A stretch of DNA of 64,000 nt from Actinopolymorpha cephalotaxi (GTDB lineage: Bacteria; Actinomycetota; Actinomycetes; Propionibacteriales; Actinopolymorphaceae): NCBI RefSeq assembly GCF_013408535.1, contig NZ_JACBZA010000001.1, positions 2,564,850 through 2,628,849 of the forward strand, written 5' to 3'. Shown one piece after another: positions 36,650 through 44,963 of the stretch. The notes beneath the pieces were generated by a model. It did not search any database, was not told the origin of the DNA, and was given only the letters and a program-made list of their open reading frames with translations. The position numbers were made by a program, and so were the translations under genes. Numbering within the stretch: the stretch's first letter is position 1; every line of letters starts with the position of its first letter.

Positions 36650-38410
36650 TCAGCCGGGCCAGTCCAGTCGAGGGATCGGGTTGTGCTCCAGCGGCCACCA
36701 CGACACTGGCTCGGCGCTCGCCACCGCGACCAGGAACAACGTCAGCGCGGCGAGCACGACCCCGGTCGCGACCAGCAGGCCCCGGCGCCGGCCGACGACC
36801 CGGCGCAGGATCCGCCGGGCACCCTCCTGGAGACCCTCGCCGCGGATGCCCCACCAGGTCAGCGCGGCGACGACCAGTCCGGTGACACCGCAGGCCAGGT
36901 CCCAGCGCGGGCGGATCGCGCCGACGTAGAAGAACAGGACGAGCACCGCCGCCAGGAACCCCGCGCCGATGAGCGCCGCGGTGACCGTGAGGGTGGTGAC
37001 CGCCGCCGCGCGTACGACGTGCCAGGGCAGCACGGCCGCGGCGGCGAACGGATCCGTCCGGCGCCGGCCACGCTGGTGGCGACGGCGTTCGACGAACCCG
37101 GCCGAACCCTGCACCGTCCACGCGACCAGCAGCCAGCCGATCAGAACCGCGAGCGCGCCGAAGGGCGCCACCGCCGCGAGCGCCCCGACGGTGAGGAAGC
37201 CCAGCCCGGTCAGCACGCGGTACGAGGACCGGGGCAGGCCCGAGTGTGACGCCCGGGCGGCGGCCTCGGCATCGTCCTCGCGGCCAGGGTCGAGCTCGCC
37301 GGGACGCCCCTCGCCCGGATGCCGCTCGTCGGCGTAGGCCTCGTCGGCGTAGGTCTCGTCGTGCCCGTCAGGCCCGTCGTCGCGCTGGTCGTCTCCGGGG
37401 ACGGCCGGGTAGACGGCGGTCCCGTCGGGCGAGGCGTACCGCTCGTCGGCGTAGGTGTCGTCCGCGTACGTCCCCACCGGAACGCCGGTCCCGAGGCGCA
37501 CCGTCTCCGGGTGCTCTGGGTCCTCGGGTTCGTACGCCCCCGCCGGGTCGTACGCGTCGTCGCCTCCGTCGTCCGGCGTCGAGACGGGCGGTTCCTCCCC
37601 CGTCTCCAGCCAGCGCAGCAGCTGTGCCGACGTCGGGCGTTCGGCGGGGTTCTTCGCGAAGCACCGCAGGAGCACCGGCTCCAGCCACTCCGGGCAGCCG
37701 GCGACGTCGGGGTCCTCGTGCAGAACGCGGTAGGCGACCGCCTCCAGCGGCCCGCGCCCGAACGGCGGCCGGCCGGTGGCGACGTAGGCGACCGTCGCCG
37801 CCCAGGCGTGCACGTCGGCGGCGCCGTCGACGTCGGCGCCGGTGAGGATCTCCGGCGCGACGTACCCGGGGGTGCCGTACACCAGGCCGGGCGTGGTCAT
37901 CCGGGTGTCGTCGGCGATCTGGGCGATGCCGAAGTCGATCACCACGGCGATCCCGTCGGCCAGCAGGACGTTGCCTGGCTTCAGGTCGCGGTGCACCACG
38001 CCGGCGCCGTGGATCGAGCAGAGCGCGTCGGCCAGGTCGCCGGCAAGGTCGGCCAGCTCCGCACCGGTCAGCGGGCCGTCGTTGTCGACCACCTCGTACA
38101 GCGCGGGCCCGTCCACGAAGTCGGTGACGAGGTACGGCGTGGCCGCGGCCACGTCGGCGTCGAGCACCTGGGCGACGTGCCGGCCGCGCACCCGGGCCAG
38201 CACCCTGGCCTCGCGGGCGAACCGGGCCCGTGACTCCTCGTCACCGGCGACGTGGGGCCGCAGGAGCTTGACCGCCACCACCCGGCCGCGAGGGTCGGTG
38301 GCCCGGTGGACCACACCCATGCCGCCTTCGCCGACCCGCTCGTGAAGCACATAGCCGCCGAGTCGGGCCGACTCGACAGTGGTGGCGTCGTCGGCGAGGT
38401 CACGTCGCAC
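36650..38410 (-). CDS. Membrane Ser/Thr protein kinase (Hanks type)
   Basis: A 586-aa kinase. The catalytic domain is at about residues 18-290: GEGGMGVVHRA glycine loop, K48 (VAVKLL), HRDLKPGNVLL with D142, DFG at 159-161, and GTPGYVAPEIL. An acidic Tyr/Ala/Asp/Glu-rich linker follows with repeated YADE units (about 360-420). Four C-terminal hydrophobic segments replace the single segment plus PASTA domains of PknB, so the sensor region is membrane-embedded. The GTG at 38410 is chosen because a promoter-like TACCGT ends six bases before it. It is inserted between yebC and ruvC, which are near neighbours in relatives; substrates are unknown. Confidence 0.9.
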   Translation of the reverse strand: MRRDLADDATTVESARLGGYVLHERVGEGGMGVVHRATDPRGRVVAVKLLRPHVAGDEESRARFAREARVLARVRGRHVAQVLDADVAAATPYLVTDFVDGPALYEVVDNDGPLTGAELADLAGDLADALCSIHGAGVVHRDLKPGNVLLADGIAVVIDFGIAQIADDTRMTTPGLVYGTPGYVAPEILTGADVDGAADVHAWAATVAYVATGRPPFGRGPLEAVAYRVLHEDPDVAGCPEWLEPVLLRCFAKNPAERPTSAQLLRWLETGEEPPVSTPDDGGDDAYDPAGAYEPEDPEHPETVRLGTGVPVGTYADDTYADERYASPDGTAVYPAVPGDDQRDDGPDGHDETYADEAYADERHPGEGRPGELDPGREDDAEAAARASHSGLPRSSYRVLTGLGFLTVGALAAVAPFGALAVLIGWLLVAWTVQGSAGFVERRRHQRGRRRTDPFAAAAVLPWHVVRAAAVTTLTVTAALIGAGFLAAVLVLFFYVGAIRPRWDLACGVTGLVVAALTWWGIRGEGLQEGARRILRRVVGRRRGLLVATGVVLAALTLFLVAVASAEPVSWWPLEHNPIPRLDWPG

Positions 38411-38416
38411 GCCAAC

Positions 38417-38446
38417 ACGGTAACCGCCGCCGGTGGCCGATGTCGG
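38417..38446 (-). promoter_or_regulatory. Candidate leaderless promoter of the kinase gene
   Basis: On the minus strand CCGACA (38441-38446) and TACCGT (38417-38422) are 18 bp apart, and the GTG start follows the -10 after six bases. No ribosome site is present. The match is modest, so the call rests mainly on spacing. Confidence 0.35.
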
Positions 38447-38538
38447 GCTCAAGGGGGCCTGTCCGACCCTGACGAAACCCTGAGGTGGACTACCCGGGCT
38501 GAGCGAAAACCTCTCGAAACAGGCGTAGGTACGACAAA

Positions 38539-38574
38539 CCGCCGCCCGCACCCGGATCGCGGGTGGGGCGGCGG
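38539..38574 (-). terminator. Terminator downstream of yebC
   Basis: CCGCCGCCC(G)CACCC pairs with GGGTGGGGCGGCGG around a short loop, giving a very stable hairpin with one bulge. On the minus strand it is followed by TTTGT. It lies just after the yebC stop and before the kinase, so the two are probably transcribed separately. Confidence 0.7.
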
Positions 38575-38592
38575 TGGACGCTCCGGGAAGTG

Positions 38593-39354
<762 letters not shown>

Positions 39355-39360
39355 GGCGGG

Positions 39361-39975
39361 CTACGCCTCCTTCACGAGTTCGACGAAGAAACGGTGGATG
39401 CGCGCGTCACCGGCAAGCTCGGGATGAAACGCCGTGGCGAGCAGGCGACCCTGGCGGACCGCGACGATCCTACCGGCGGCCGGGCCGGACGCGACGCGGG
39501 CGATCACCTCCGCACCCTCACCGACCGACTCCACCCACGGTGCCCTTATGAACACCGCGTGGTACGGCTGCGGCTGCGGGCTGGGGTCGATGGCGTCCAG
39601 CGGCACGTCGGCCTCGAACGAGTCGACCTGACGGCCGAACGCGTTGCGGCGTACGGTCACGTCGATCCCGCCGACGGTCTGCTGGCCCTCGATGCCGTCC
39701 TGGATCCGGTCGGCCAGCATGATCATGCCCGCGCAGGTGCCGAAGGCCGGCATCCCCCCGGCCACCCGCTTGCGCAGCGGCTCGAGCAGGTCGAACGCCG
39801 CCGCCAGCTTGAACATCGTGGTCGACTCACCGCCCGGGAGGACCAGGGCGTCGACGGCGAGGAGTTCCTCGGGCCGGCGGACGTTCACCGGCTTCGCGCC
39901 GGACTCCGCCAGCATCCGGTGGTGTTCGCGGACGTCGCCCTGCAGGGCGAGAATGCCGATGGTGGGTTCGCTCAC
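39361..39975 (-). CDS. pdxT: Pyridoxal 5'-phosphate synthase glutaminase subunit PdxT
   Basis: Class I glutaminase that feeds ammonia to PdxS for de novo vitamin B6 synthesis. The 204-aa protein shows [11 protein letters not shown] at the start, [11 protein letters not shown], the catalytic cysteine in [10 protein letters not shown] and the C-terminal His-Glu pair in [11 protein letters not shown]. It begins with GTG. A 243-bp gap containing a hairpin separates it from pdxS; the two are usually adjacent, so separate expression is possible. Confidence 0.96.
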   Translation of the reverse strand: MSEPTIGILALQGDVREHHRMLAESGAKPVNVRRPEELLAVDALVLPGGESTTMFKLAAAFDLLEPLRKRVAGGMPAFGTCAGMIMLADRIQDGIEGQQTVGGIDVTVRRNAFGRQVDSFEADVPLDAIDPSPQPQPYHAVFIRAPWVESVGEGAEVIARVASGPAAGRIVAVRQGRLLATAFHPELAGDARIHRFFVELVKEA

Positions 39976-40176
39976 TGGGTTCCTTGCGCGCTAGGGGCAC
40001 AGTCAGGACACACGTCCGGGCACGGTTTCGGGCACAGGTCCGGTCGGAGTTTTCCGGACGAGGTCCTAGGCAACGTTCCGGGCAAAGTCCCAGTCTACGA
40101 GCGCCGCCCAACCTGCTCGAGTCGTGCCGGGGCGTACCAACCCGTACCAACCCTCGTCAGGCTGTACGGAAACGGA

Positions 40177-40205
40177 AGGGCGCCGGTCGGCGCCGACGCC
40201 CCTCA
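40177..40205 (-). terminator. Hairpin between pdxS and pdxT
   Basis: On the minus strand GGGCGTCGGCGCC...GGCGCCC forms a GC-rich hairpin shortly after the pdxS stop, followed by TTCCGTTTCC. It looks like a weak intrinsic terminator or attenuator. The rest of the 243-bp gap shows nothing clear. Confidence 0.4.
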
Positions 40206-40218
40206 CCCGTCTGCCTGG

Positions 40219-41154
40219 TCACCAACCGCGGGTCGCGAGCCGCTCGCTCTCGGGAAGGTCGCGGACGTTCAGGCCGACCATCGCCTCGCCGAGGCCACGG
40301 GACACCTTCGCCACCACGTCGGGGTCGTCGTGGAAGGTGGTCGCCTTCACGATCGCCTCGGCCCGCTTGGCCGGGTCGCCGGACTTGAAGATGCCCGAGC
40401 CGACGAAGACGCCCTCGGCTCCGAGCTGCATCATCATCGCCGCGTCGGCCGGGGTGGCGATGCCGCCGGCGGTGAACAGCACGACCGGCAGCTTGCCGGC
40501 TCGGGCCACCTCCTGCACCAGGTCGTACGGCGCGCGCAGCTCCTTGGCGGCGACGAACAGCTCCTCCTCGTCGAGGGTGGCGAGGCGGCGGATCTCGGCG
40601 CGGATGGACCGCATGTGGCGGGTGGCCTCCACGACGTTGCCGGTGCCGGCCTCGCCCTTGGAACGGATCATCGCCGCGCCCTCGGACAGGCGGCGCAGCG
40701 CCTCGCCGAGGTTGGTGGCGCCGCACACGAACGGGACGGTGAACGCCCACTTGTCGATGTGATGCGCCTCGTCGGCCGGGGTGAGGACCTCGGACTCGTC
40801 GACGTAGTCGACGCCGATCGCCTGCAGGACCTGGGCCTCGGCGAAGTGGCCGATGCGGGCCTTGGCCATCACCGGGATGGAGACCGCGCCGATGATGCCG
40901 TCGATCATGTCGGGGTCGCTCATCCGGGCCACGCCGCCCTGCACCCGGATGTCGGCGGGGACCCGCTCGAGCGCCATCACCGCGACGGCGCCGGCGTCCT
41001 CGGCGATCTTCGCCTGTTCGGGCGTGACCACATCCATGATCACCCCGCCCTTGAGCATCTCCGCCATGCCGCGCTTGACCTTGGCGGTCCCGGTGACGGG
41101 AGCGGTGGTGGGCCGGCTGGTGGCGTCGGTGGGTGTGGACTGGGGTTCGGTCAC
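40219..41154 (-). CDS. pdxS: Pyridoxal 5'-phosphate synthase synthase subunit PdxS
   Basis: Condenses ribose 5-phosphate, glyceraldehyde 3-phosphate and PdxT-derived ammonia into pyridoxal phosphate. The 311-aa TIM-barrel protein is full length, with a Thr/Pro-rich N-terminus of about 22 residues before [19 protein letters not shown]. It contains the active-site lysine region ([23 protein letters not shown]) and the phosphate-binding loop ([18 protein letters not shown]). The LemA-like gene is 81 bp downstream... that is, it lies on the same strand just upstream in transcription order. Confidence 0.97.
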   Translation of the reverse strand: MTEPQSTPTDATSRPTTAPVTGTAKVKRGMAEMLKGGVIMDVVTPEQAKIAEDAGAVAVMALERVPADIRVQGGVARMSDPDMIDGIIGAVSIPVMAKARIGHFAEAQVLQAIGVDYVDESEVLTPADEAHHIDKWAFTVPFVCGATNLGEALRRLSEGAAMIRSKGEAGTGNVVEATRHMRSIRAEIRRLATLDEEELFVAAKELRAPYDLVQEVARAGKLPVVLFTAGGIATPADAAMMMQLGAEGVFVGSGIFKSGDPAKRAEAIVKATTFHDDPDVVAKVSRGLGEAMVGLNVRDLPESERLATRGW

Positions 41155-41235
41155 TGTCTACCTCGCGAGAATGGGCACGGAACGGCACATCCATGGTAGG
41201 CGACCGCGCGTGACGCTCCGCCGCGTGGCGGGTGA

Positions 41236-41769
41236 TCAGGGTGCGAGACCGGCCGGCGGGGTGACGTCCATCTCCACCGTGGCCGGCATCCGCGCGTGCC
41301 CGGCCAGCCGGAACCACCGCACCAGCCGGCGTCCGCGCAGGGCGCGGGTGGTGGCCACGGTGTCGTTGTGGAACCTCCGGGCCATCTCCACCCGGCGGCA
41401 GGCGGCGCCGAGTTCGGCGAGCAGTTCGGCGGCGCCGGGCTCGGCGGCGATCTCCTGACTGGTCTCCACGTCGGGGAACACCACCGCCAGTGCCTTGGAC
41501 AGGTCCGAGCCCGCGACCTCGCGTTCCTCCTCGTCGTCGGCGGCGCTGGAGCGCTGGGCGGCGTCGATCACCAGCAGCGAGGTGGCCGGGTCGAGCATGC
41601 CGGACGTCGCGACCTCCAGCGCGATCGCCGCCCGGCGGAACAGCTGGGCCTCCAGGACCGCCCCGGCGGCGTCGAGCCGGGCGTGCAGCCGGTCGATCCG
41701 GCCCGCGGTCCAGGACAGGTAGACCCCGGCCACCGCGAGGACCGCGAGGACGAGCAGCAGCCAGTTCAC
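41236..41769 (-). CDS. LemA-like membrane protein
   Basis: A 177-aa protein with one N-terminal membrane segment (residues 3-18, LLLVLAVLAVAGVYLS) and an alpha-helical remainder. Two segments resemble the LemA family: RIDRLHARLDAAGAVLEAQLFRRAAIALEVA, and RRVEMARRFHNDTVATTRALR followed by a hydrophobic/basic end. The Asn-Asp of RFHNDTV matches the LemA YND motif. The function of LemA proteins is not settled. The GTG at 41769 is chosen because it starts the membrane segment, 7 bp after pimA. Homologues of this gene occupy the same place in streptomycetes. Confidence 0.7.
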   Translation of the reverse strand: MNWLLLVLAVLAVAGVYLSWTAGRIDRLHARLDAAGAVLEAQLFRRAAIALEVATSGMLDPATSLLVIDAAQRSSAADDEEEREVAGSDLSKALAVVFPDVETSQEIAAEPGAAELLAELGAACRRVEMARRFHNDTVATTRALRGRRLVRWFRLAGHARMPATVEMDVTPPAGLAP

Positions 41770-41776
41770 CGGACCC

Positions 41777-42943
41777 TCACCGGACCTTCCCGCCCGGCCG
41801 GACGCCGCCACTCCGGTCGTCGGCCTCGCCGACGCCGGGATAGCCCGCGGCCACCATCTCGTACACCGAGAGGATCTCCTTGGCGACGGCGCTCCAGTCG
41901 TAGCGGCGCACGGCGACCCGGGCCGCCTCGCGCAGCCGGTCCCGCAGGGCCGCGTCCCCGAGCAGTTCCAGCGCACCGGTGGCGAGGTCGTCGCTGTCGC
42001 CGACCCCGAACAGCCGGCCGAGCCGGCCGCCGTCCACCACCAGCCGGAACGCGTCGAGGTCGCTGGCGAGCACCGGTGCGCCGGCCGCCATCGCCTCCAC
42101 CAGCACGATGCCGAACGACTCGCCGCCGGTCTGCGGCGCGACGTACACCTGCGAGCTGGCGAACATGTCGGCCTTGCCCTCGTCGTCGATCTTGCCGAGG
42201 AACGTCACCGCGTCCCGGCACTCGGCGGGCAGCCCGGAGCGGACCTCCTCGACGTCGCCGGGACCCGCGACCAGCAGGCGTACGCTGGGCCGGGCCCGCC
42301 AGATCGCGGGGAACGCCCGCAGCAGCACGGCAAGGCCCTTGCGCGGCTCGTCCAGGCGGCCCAGGAAGCACATCGTGCCGTCCTCGCCCTGCCACTCCGG
42401 CCGGGGTCGCGCACGGGCGAACCGGTCCACGAACAGGCCGTTCGGGATCACCACAGGTTCCCCACCAAGGTGCTGCACGAGGGTGTCCCGGGCCGGCTCG
42501 CTCACCGCGATCCGGGCGGAGATCTTCTCCAGCGCCGGGCGCAGGACGGACGAGGCGACGCTCATCATCCGCGAGCGCGGCATGGCGGTGTGGAACGTGC
42601 CCACGATCGGGCCGACAGCCGCCCACAGCGCGAGCAGCGACAGCGACGGGGTGGCCGGCTCGTGGATGTGCAGCACGTCGAACTGCCCGTCGCGGATCCA
42701 GCGGCGCACCCTGGCCGCCGACACCGGGCCGAACGCCAGCCGGGCAACCGAGCCGTTGTACGGCACCGGGACGGCACGTCCCGCGGGCACGACGTACGGC
42801 GGCACCGGCGTGTCGTCGTCGGCGGGCGCGAGCACGGACACGGCGTGTCCCTCGGCGAGGAGGACCTCGGCCAGGTCGCGGACGTGGTTCTGCACCCCGC
42901 CGGGCGCGTCCAGCGAGTACGGGCAGACGATGCCGACCCGCAT
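41777..42943 (-). CDS. pimA: GDP-mannose-dependent phosphatidylinositol mannosyltransferase (PimA-like)
   Basis: Adds the first mannose to phosphatidylinositol on the cytoplasmic face of the membrane. The 388-aa GT4 (GT-B) enzyme starts MRVGIVCPYSLDAPGGVQNHVRDLAE, with the acceptor loop typical of PimA, VLHIHEPATPSLSLLAL, PNGLFVDRF and the donor-site motif GGESFGIVLVEAMAAG. Its ATG shares one base with the acyltransferase stop. It belongs to pgsA-acyltransferase-pimA, which builds PIM glycolipids of the actinobacterial envelope. Confidence 0.94.
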   Translation of the reverse strand: MRVGIVCPYSLDAPGGVQNHVRDLAEVLLAEGHAVSVLAPADDDTPVPPYVVPAGRAVPVPYNGSVARLAFGPVSAARVRRWIRDGQFDVLHIHEPATPSLSLLALWAAVGPIVGTFHTAMPRSRMMSVASSVLRPALEKISARIAVSEPARDTLVQHLGGEPVVIPNGLFVDRFARARPRPEWQGEDGTMCFLGRLDEPRKGLAVLLRAFPAIWRARPSVRLLVAGPGDVEEVRSGLPAECRDAVTFLGKIDDEGKADMFASSQVYVAPQTGGESFGIVLVEAMAAGAPVLASDLDAFRLVVDGGRLGRLFGVGDSDDLATGALELLGDAALRDRLREAARVAVRRYDWSAVAKEILSVYEMVAAGYPGVGEADDRSGGVRPGGKVR

Positions 42944-43992
42944 CAGCGCCTCCGGTCGAGGTCCGCGCGGCGGGCGGGTTCGAGGTCGGAGATCCACAGC
43001 CGCTGCAGCATGTGCCAGTCCTGCGGATGCTCGGCGATCCCGGCGGCGAAGGCGTCGGCGACCTGCTGGGTGAGGTCGCGGATGGCCTGCCGCGAGCCGG
43101 GCGGCTTGGCGACCGCCGGGTGGAAGCGCACGTGCATGGTGGGTCCGTCGTACCACAGCGTGACCGGCAGCAGGGTGGCGCCGGTCCGTAGCGCCAGCGC
43201 GGCGGGTCCGGCGGGCATCCGGGTGCGCTCGCCGAAGAAGTCGACCTCGACGCCCCGGGCGGACAGGTCGCGGTCGGCGACCAGGCAGACCAGGCCGCCC
43301 TCCCGCAGCCGGTCGGCGAGCACCCGCATCGGGTCCGGGCCGCCGGTGGCGGCGAGCACCTGCATGCCGAGCGCGGCGCGGTAGGCGACGAACCGGTCGT
43401 ACAGGCGTTCGGGGCGGACGCGCTCGGCGACCGTGGTCACCGGCGCGCCGTTGGCGGCGGCCCACGCGCCCGCGAAGTCCCAGTTGCCCATGTGCGGCAG
43501 CGGCGCCACCACGCCCTTGCCGGACCGGATCGCCGCCCAGAACGCGTCCTCGCCGTGGGTGACGACGGCGCCCTTGATGTCGTCCGGGCCGAGGTCGGGC
43601 AGCCGGAACGCCTCACACCAGTAGCGGAAGTACGACCGCATCCCGGCCCGGGACAGCCGCCGGAGCTCCTCCGGGGTGGCGTCGGGGCGGACGCGGGCGA
43701 GGTTACGCTCCAGCCGCCGCACGCCCTTGAGCCGGCGCCGCCAGACGAGGTCGGCGCCGAGGCGCAGCAGGCCGTACGCGGCGGGGGCGGGCAGCAGGCG
43801 CAGGACCTTCCAGCCGACGGCGTAGGCGCGGTAGCTGGCGGCGTACTTCAGGCGAACCGGAAGCGTGAGGCGCTCGGTGTGCCGGTGATCTGTGGAGCTG
43901 TGATCTGGGGGGCTCTGCTCGGTGGGGTGGCTGTCGGTGTGCGGACGGTCTCGACCCGGCTCCTCGGCGGCGGGCCGGCCGGCTGCGATCAC
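42943..43992 (-). CDS. Phosphatidylinositol mannoside acyltransferase
   Basis: A membrane-associated acyltransferase of the LpxL/HtrB family that adds a fatty acid to the mannose of PIM. The 349-aa protein shows the catalytic histidine/glutamate-type motif in PLPHMGNWDFAGAW and the conserved DRDLSARGVEVDFFG and MPAGPAALALRTGA. An extra N-terminal extension of about 45 residues, His/Ser/Thr-rich, precedes the usual start at RLKYAASYRAY. The GTG at 43992 is chosen because its GTGA overlaps the pgsA stop and no alternative start exists near the core. Confidence 0.9.
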   Translation of the reverse strand: MIAAGRPAAEEPGRDRPHTDSHPTEQSPPDHSSTDHRHTERLTLPVRLKYAASYRAYAVGWKVLRLLPAPAAYGLLRLGADLVWRRRLKGVRRLERNLARVRPDATPEELRRLSRAGMRSYFRYWCEAFRLPDLGPDDIKGAVVTHGEDAFWAAIRSGKGVVAPLPHMGNWDFAGAWAAANGAPVTTVAERVRPERLYDRFVAYRAALGMQVLAATGGPDPMRVLADRLREGGLVCLVADRDLSARGVEVDFFGERTRMPAGPAALALRTGATLLPVTLWYDGPTMHVRFHPAVAKPPGSRQAIRDLTQQVADAFAAGIAEHPQDWHMLQRLWISDLEPARRADLDRRR

Positions 43993-44729
43993 CGGGCCTC
44001 CCTCTCCGCACCCGGGCCGGTGCTCGGGCCGGCGCTCGGGCCGGCCCCCGGCCGCTCGGCGCCCGCCCGGTTGGCGGCCCTGCCCGTCGCGGCACCGCCC
44101 GGGCTCCGACCCGGGCCTGATCCACCCTCGTTCGCCGCCGCCTGCGCCCGCACCGCGAGAATCCGCTGTACGACGGTCACCGTGCTCGCGACCGCCAGCA
44201 GGCACAGGACGGCCGGCAGCAGGAACGGCACTCCGAGCCCGGCCAGTCCGGTGGCCACCAGGACGGCGACCAACCGGTCGGCGCGTTCGGCGATGCCGAC
44301 GTTGGCGGTCATCCCCAGGCTCTCCGCCCTGGCCTTGGCGTACGACGTGACGTTGCCCATCACCAGGCAGTAGAGCGCCACGCAGGCGAGCCAGAACGCG
44401 TCGCCGCCGCCGGCGAACCACAGCGTCAGGCCGCCGAACACCGCGGCGTCGCCGATCCGGTCCAGAGTGGAGTCGAGGAACGCGCCCCACTTCGACGACC
44501 GCTGCGACATCCGGGCCATCAGCCCGTCGATCATGTCGGAGAACACGAAGAAGGTGATGAACACCGTCCCCCAGAAGAGCACTCCGCGGGGGTAGAAGGC
44601 GAGCGCGCCGACGCACAGCCCGGCGGTGCCGACCACCGTGACGATGTCCGGGCCGATGCCGACACGCAGGAAGAACCGCGCGACCGGGGTCAGCAGCCGT
44701 AGCCAGAACTGGTGGAACCTTCGCAACAT
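43989..44729 (-). CDS. pgsA: Phosphatidylinositol phosphate synthase (CDP-alcohol phosphotransferase)
   Basis: Makes phosphatidylinositol phosphate from CDP-diacylglycerol and inositol phosphate, the first PIM step. The 246-aa membrane protein has about six hydrophobic segments and the complete CDP-alcohol motif DMIDGLMAR...GAFLDSTLD, with all four aspartates. The C-terminal 45 residues are Gly/Ala/Arg-rich and presumably disordered. It is the first gene of pgsA-acyltransferase-pimA and is divergent from the EF-G-like gene. Confidence 0.93.
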   Translation of the reverse strand: MLRRFHQFWLRLLTPVARFFLRVGIGPDIVTVVGTAGLCVGALAFYPRGVLFWGTVFITFFVFSDMIDGLMARMSQRSSKWGAFLDSTLDRIGDAAVFGGLTLWFAGGGDAFWLACVALYCLVMGNVTSYAKARAESLGMTANVGIAERADRLVAVLVATGLAGLGVPFLLPAVLCLLAVASTVTVVQRILAVRAQAAANEGGSGPGRSPGGAATGRAANRAGAERPGAGPSAGPSTGPGAEREAR

Positions 44730-44963
44730 GTGGGGCAGCCCGCTCGCTCGGTGACCTGGTCGTCCGTCTGCGCGTCGCCAGCGTTCCGTCGGGGTTCGCG
44801 AGACGCGCCGATGCTACTCAGCGCGTGGGGCTTGTGCGCTGGCCGGGCCGGGTGAAAGGTGGAAAACCACATGTCAGGGCGCCGTCACGGACGGCAGCCG
44901 TCCGGGCGCGTCCGGCTGTATCCACGCAGGATCCACGCAACGCGCGCGCAAGGAGGCGTCGCC

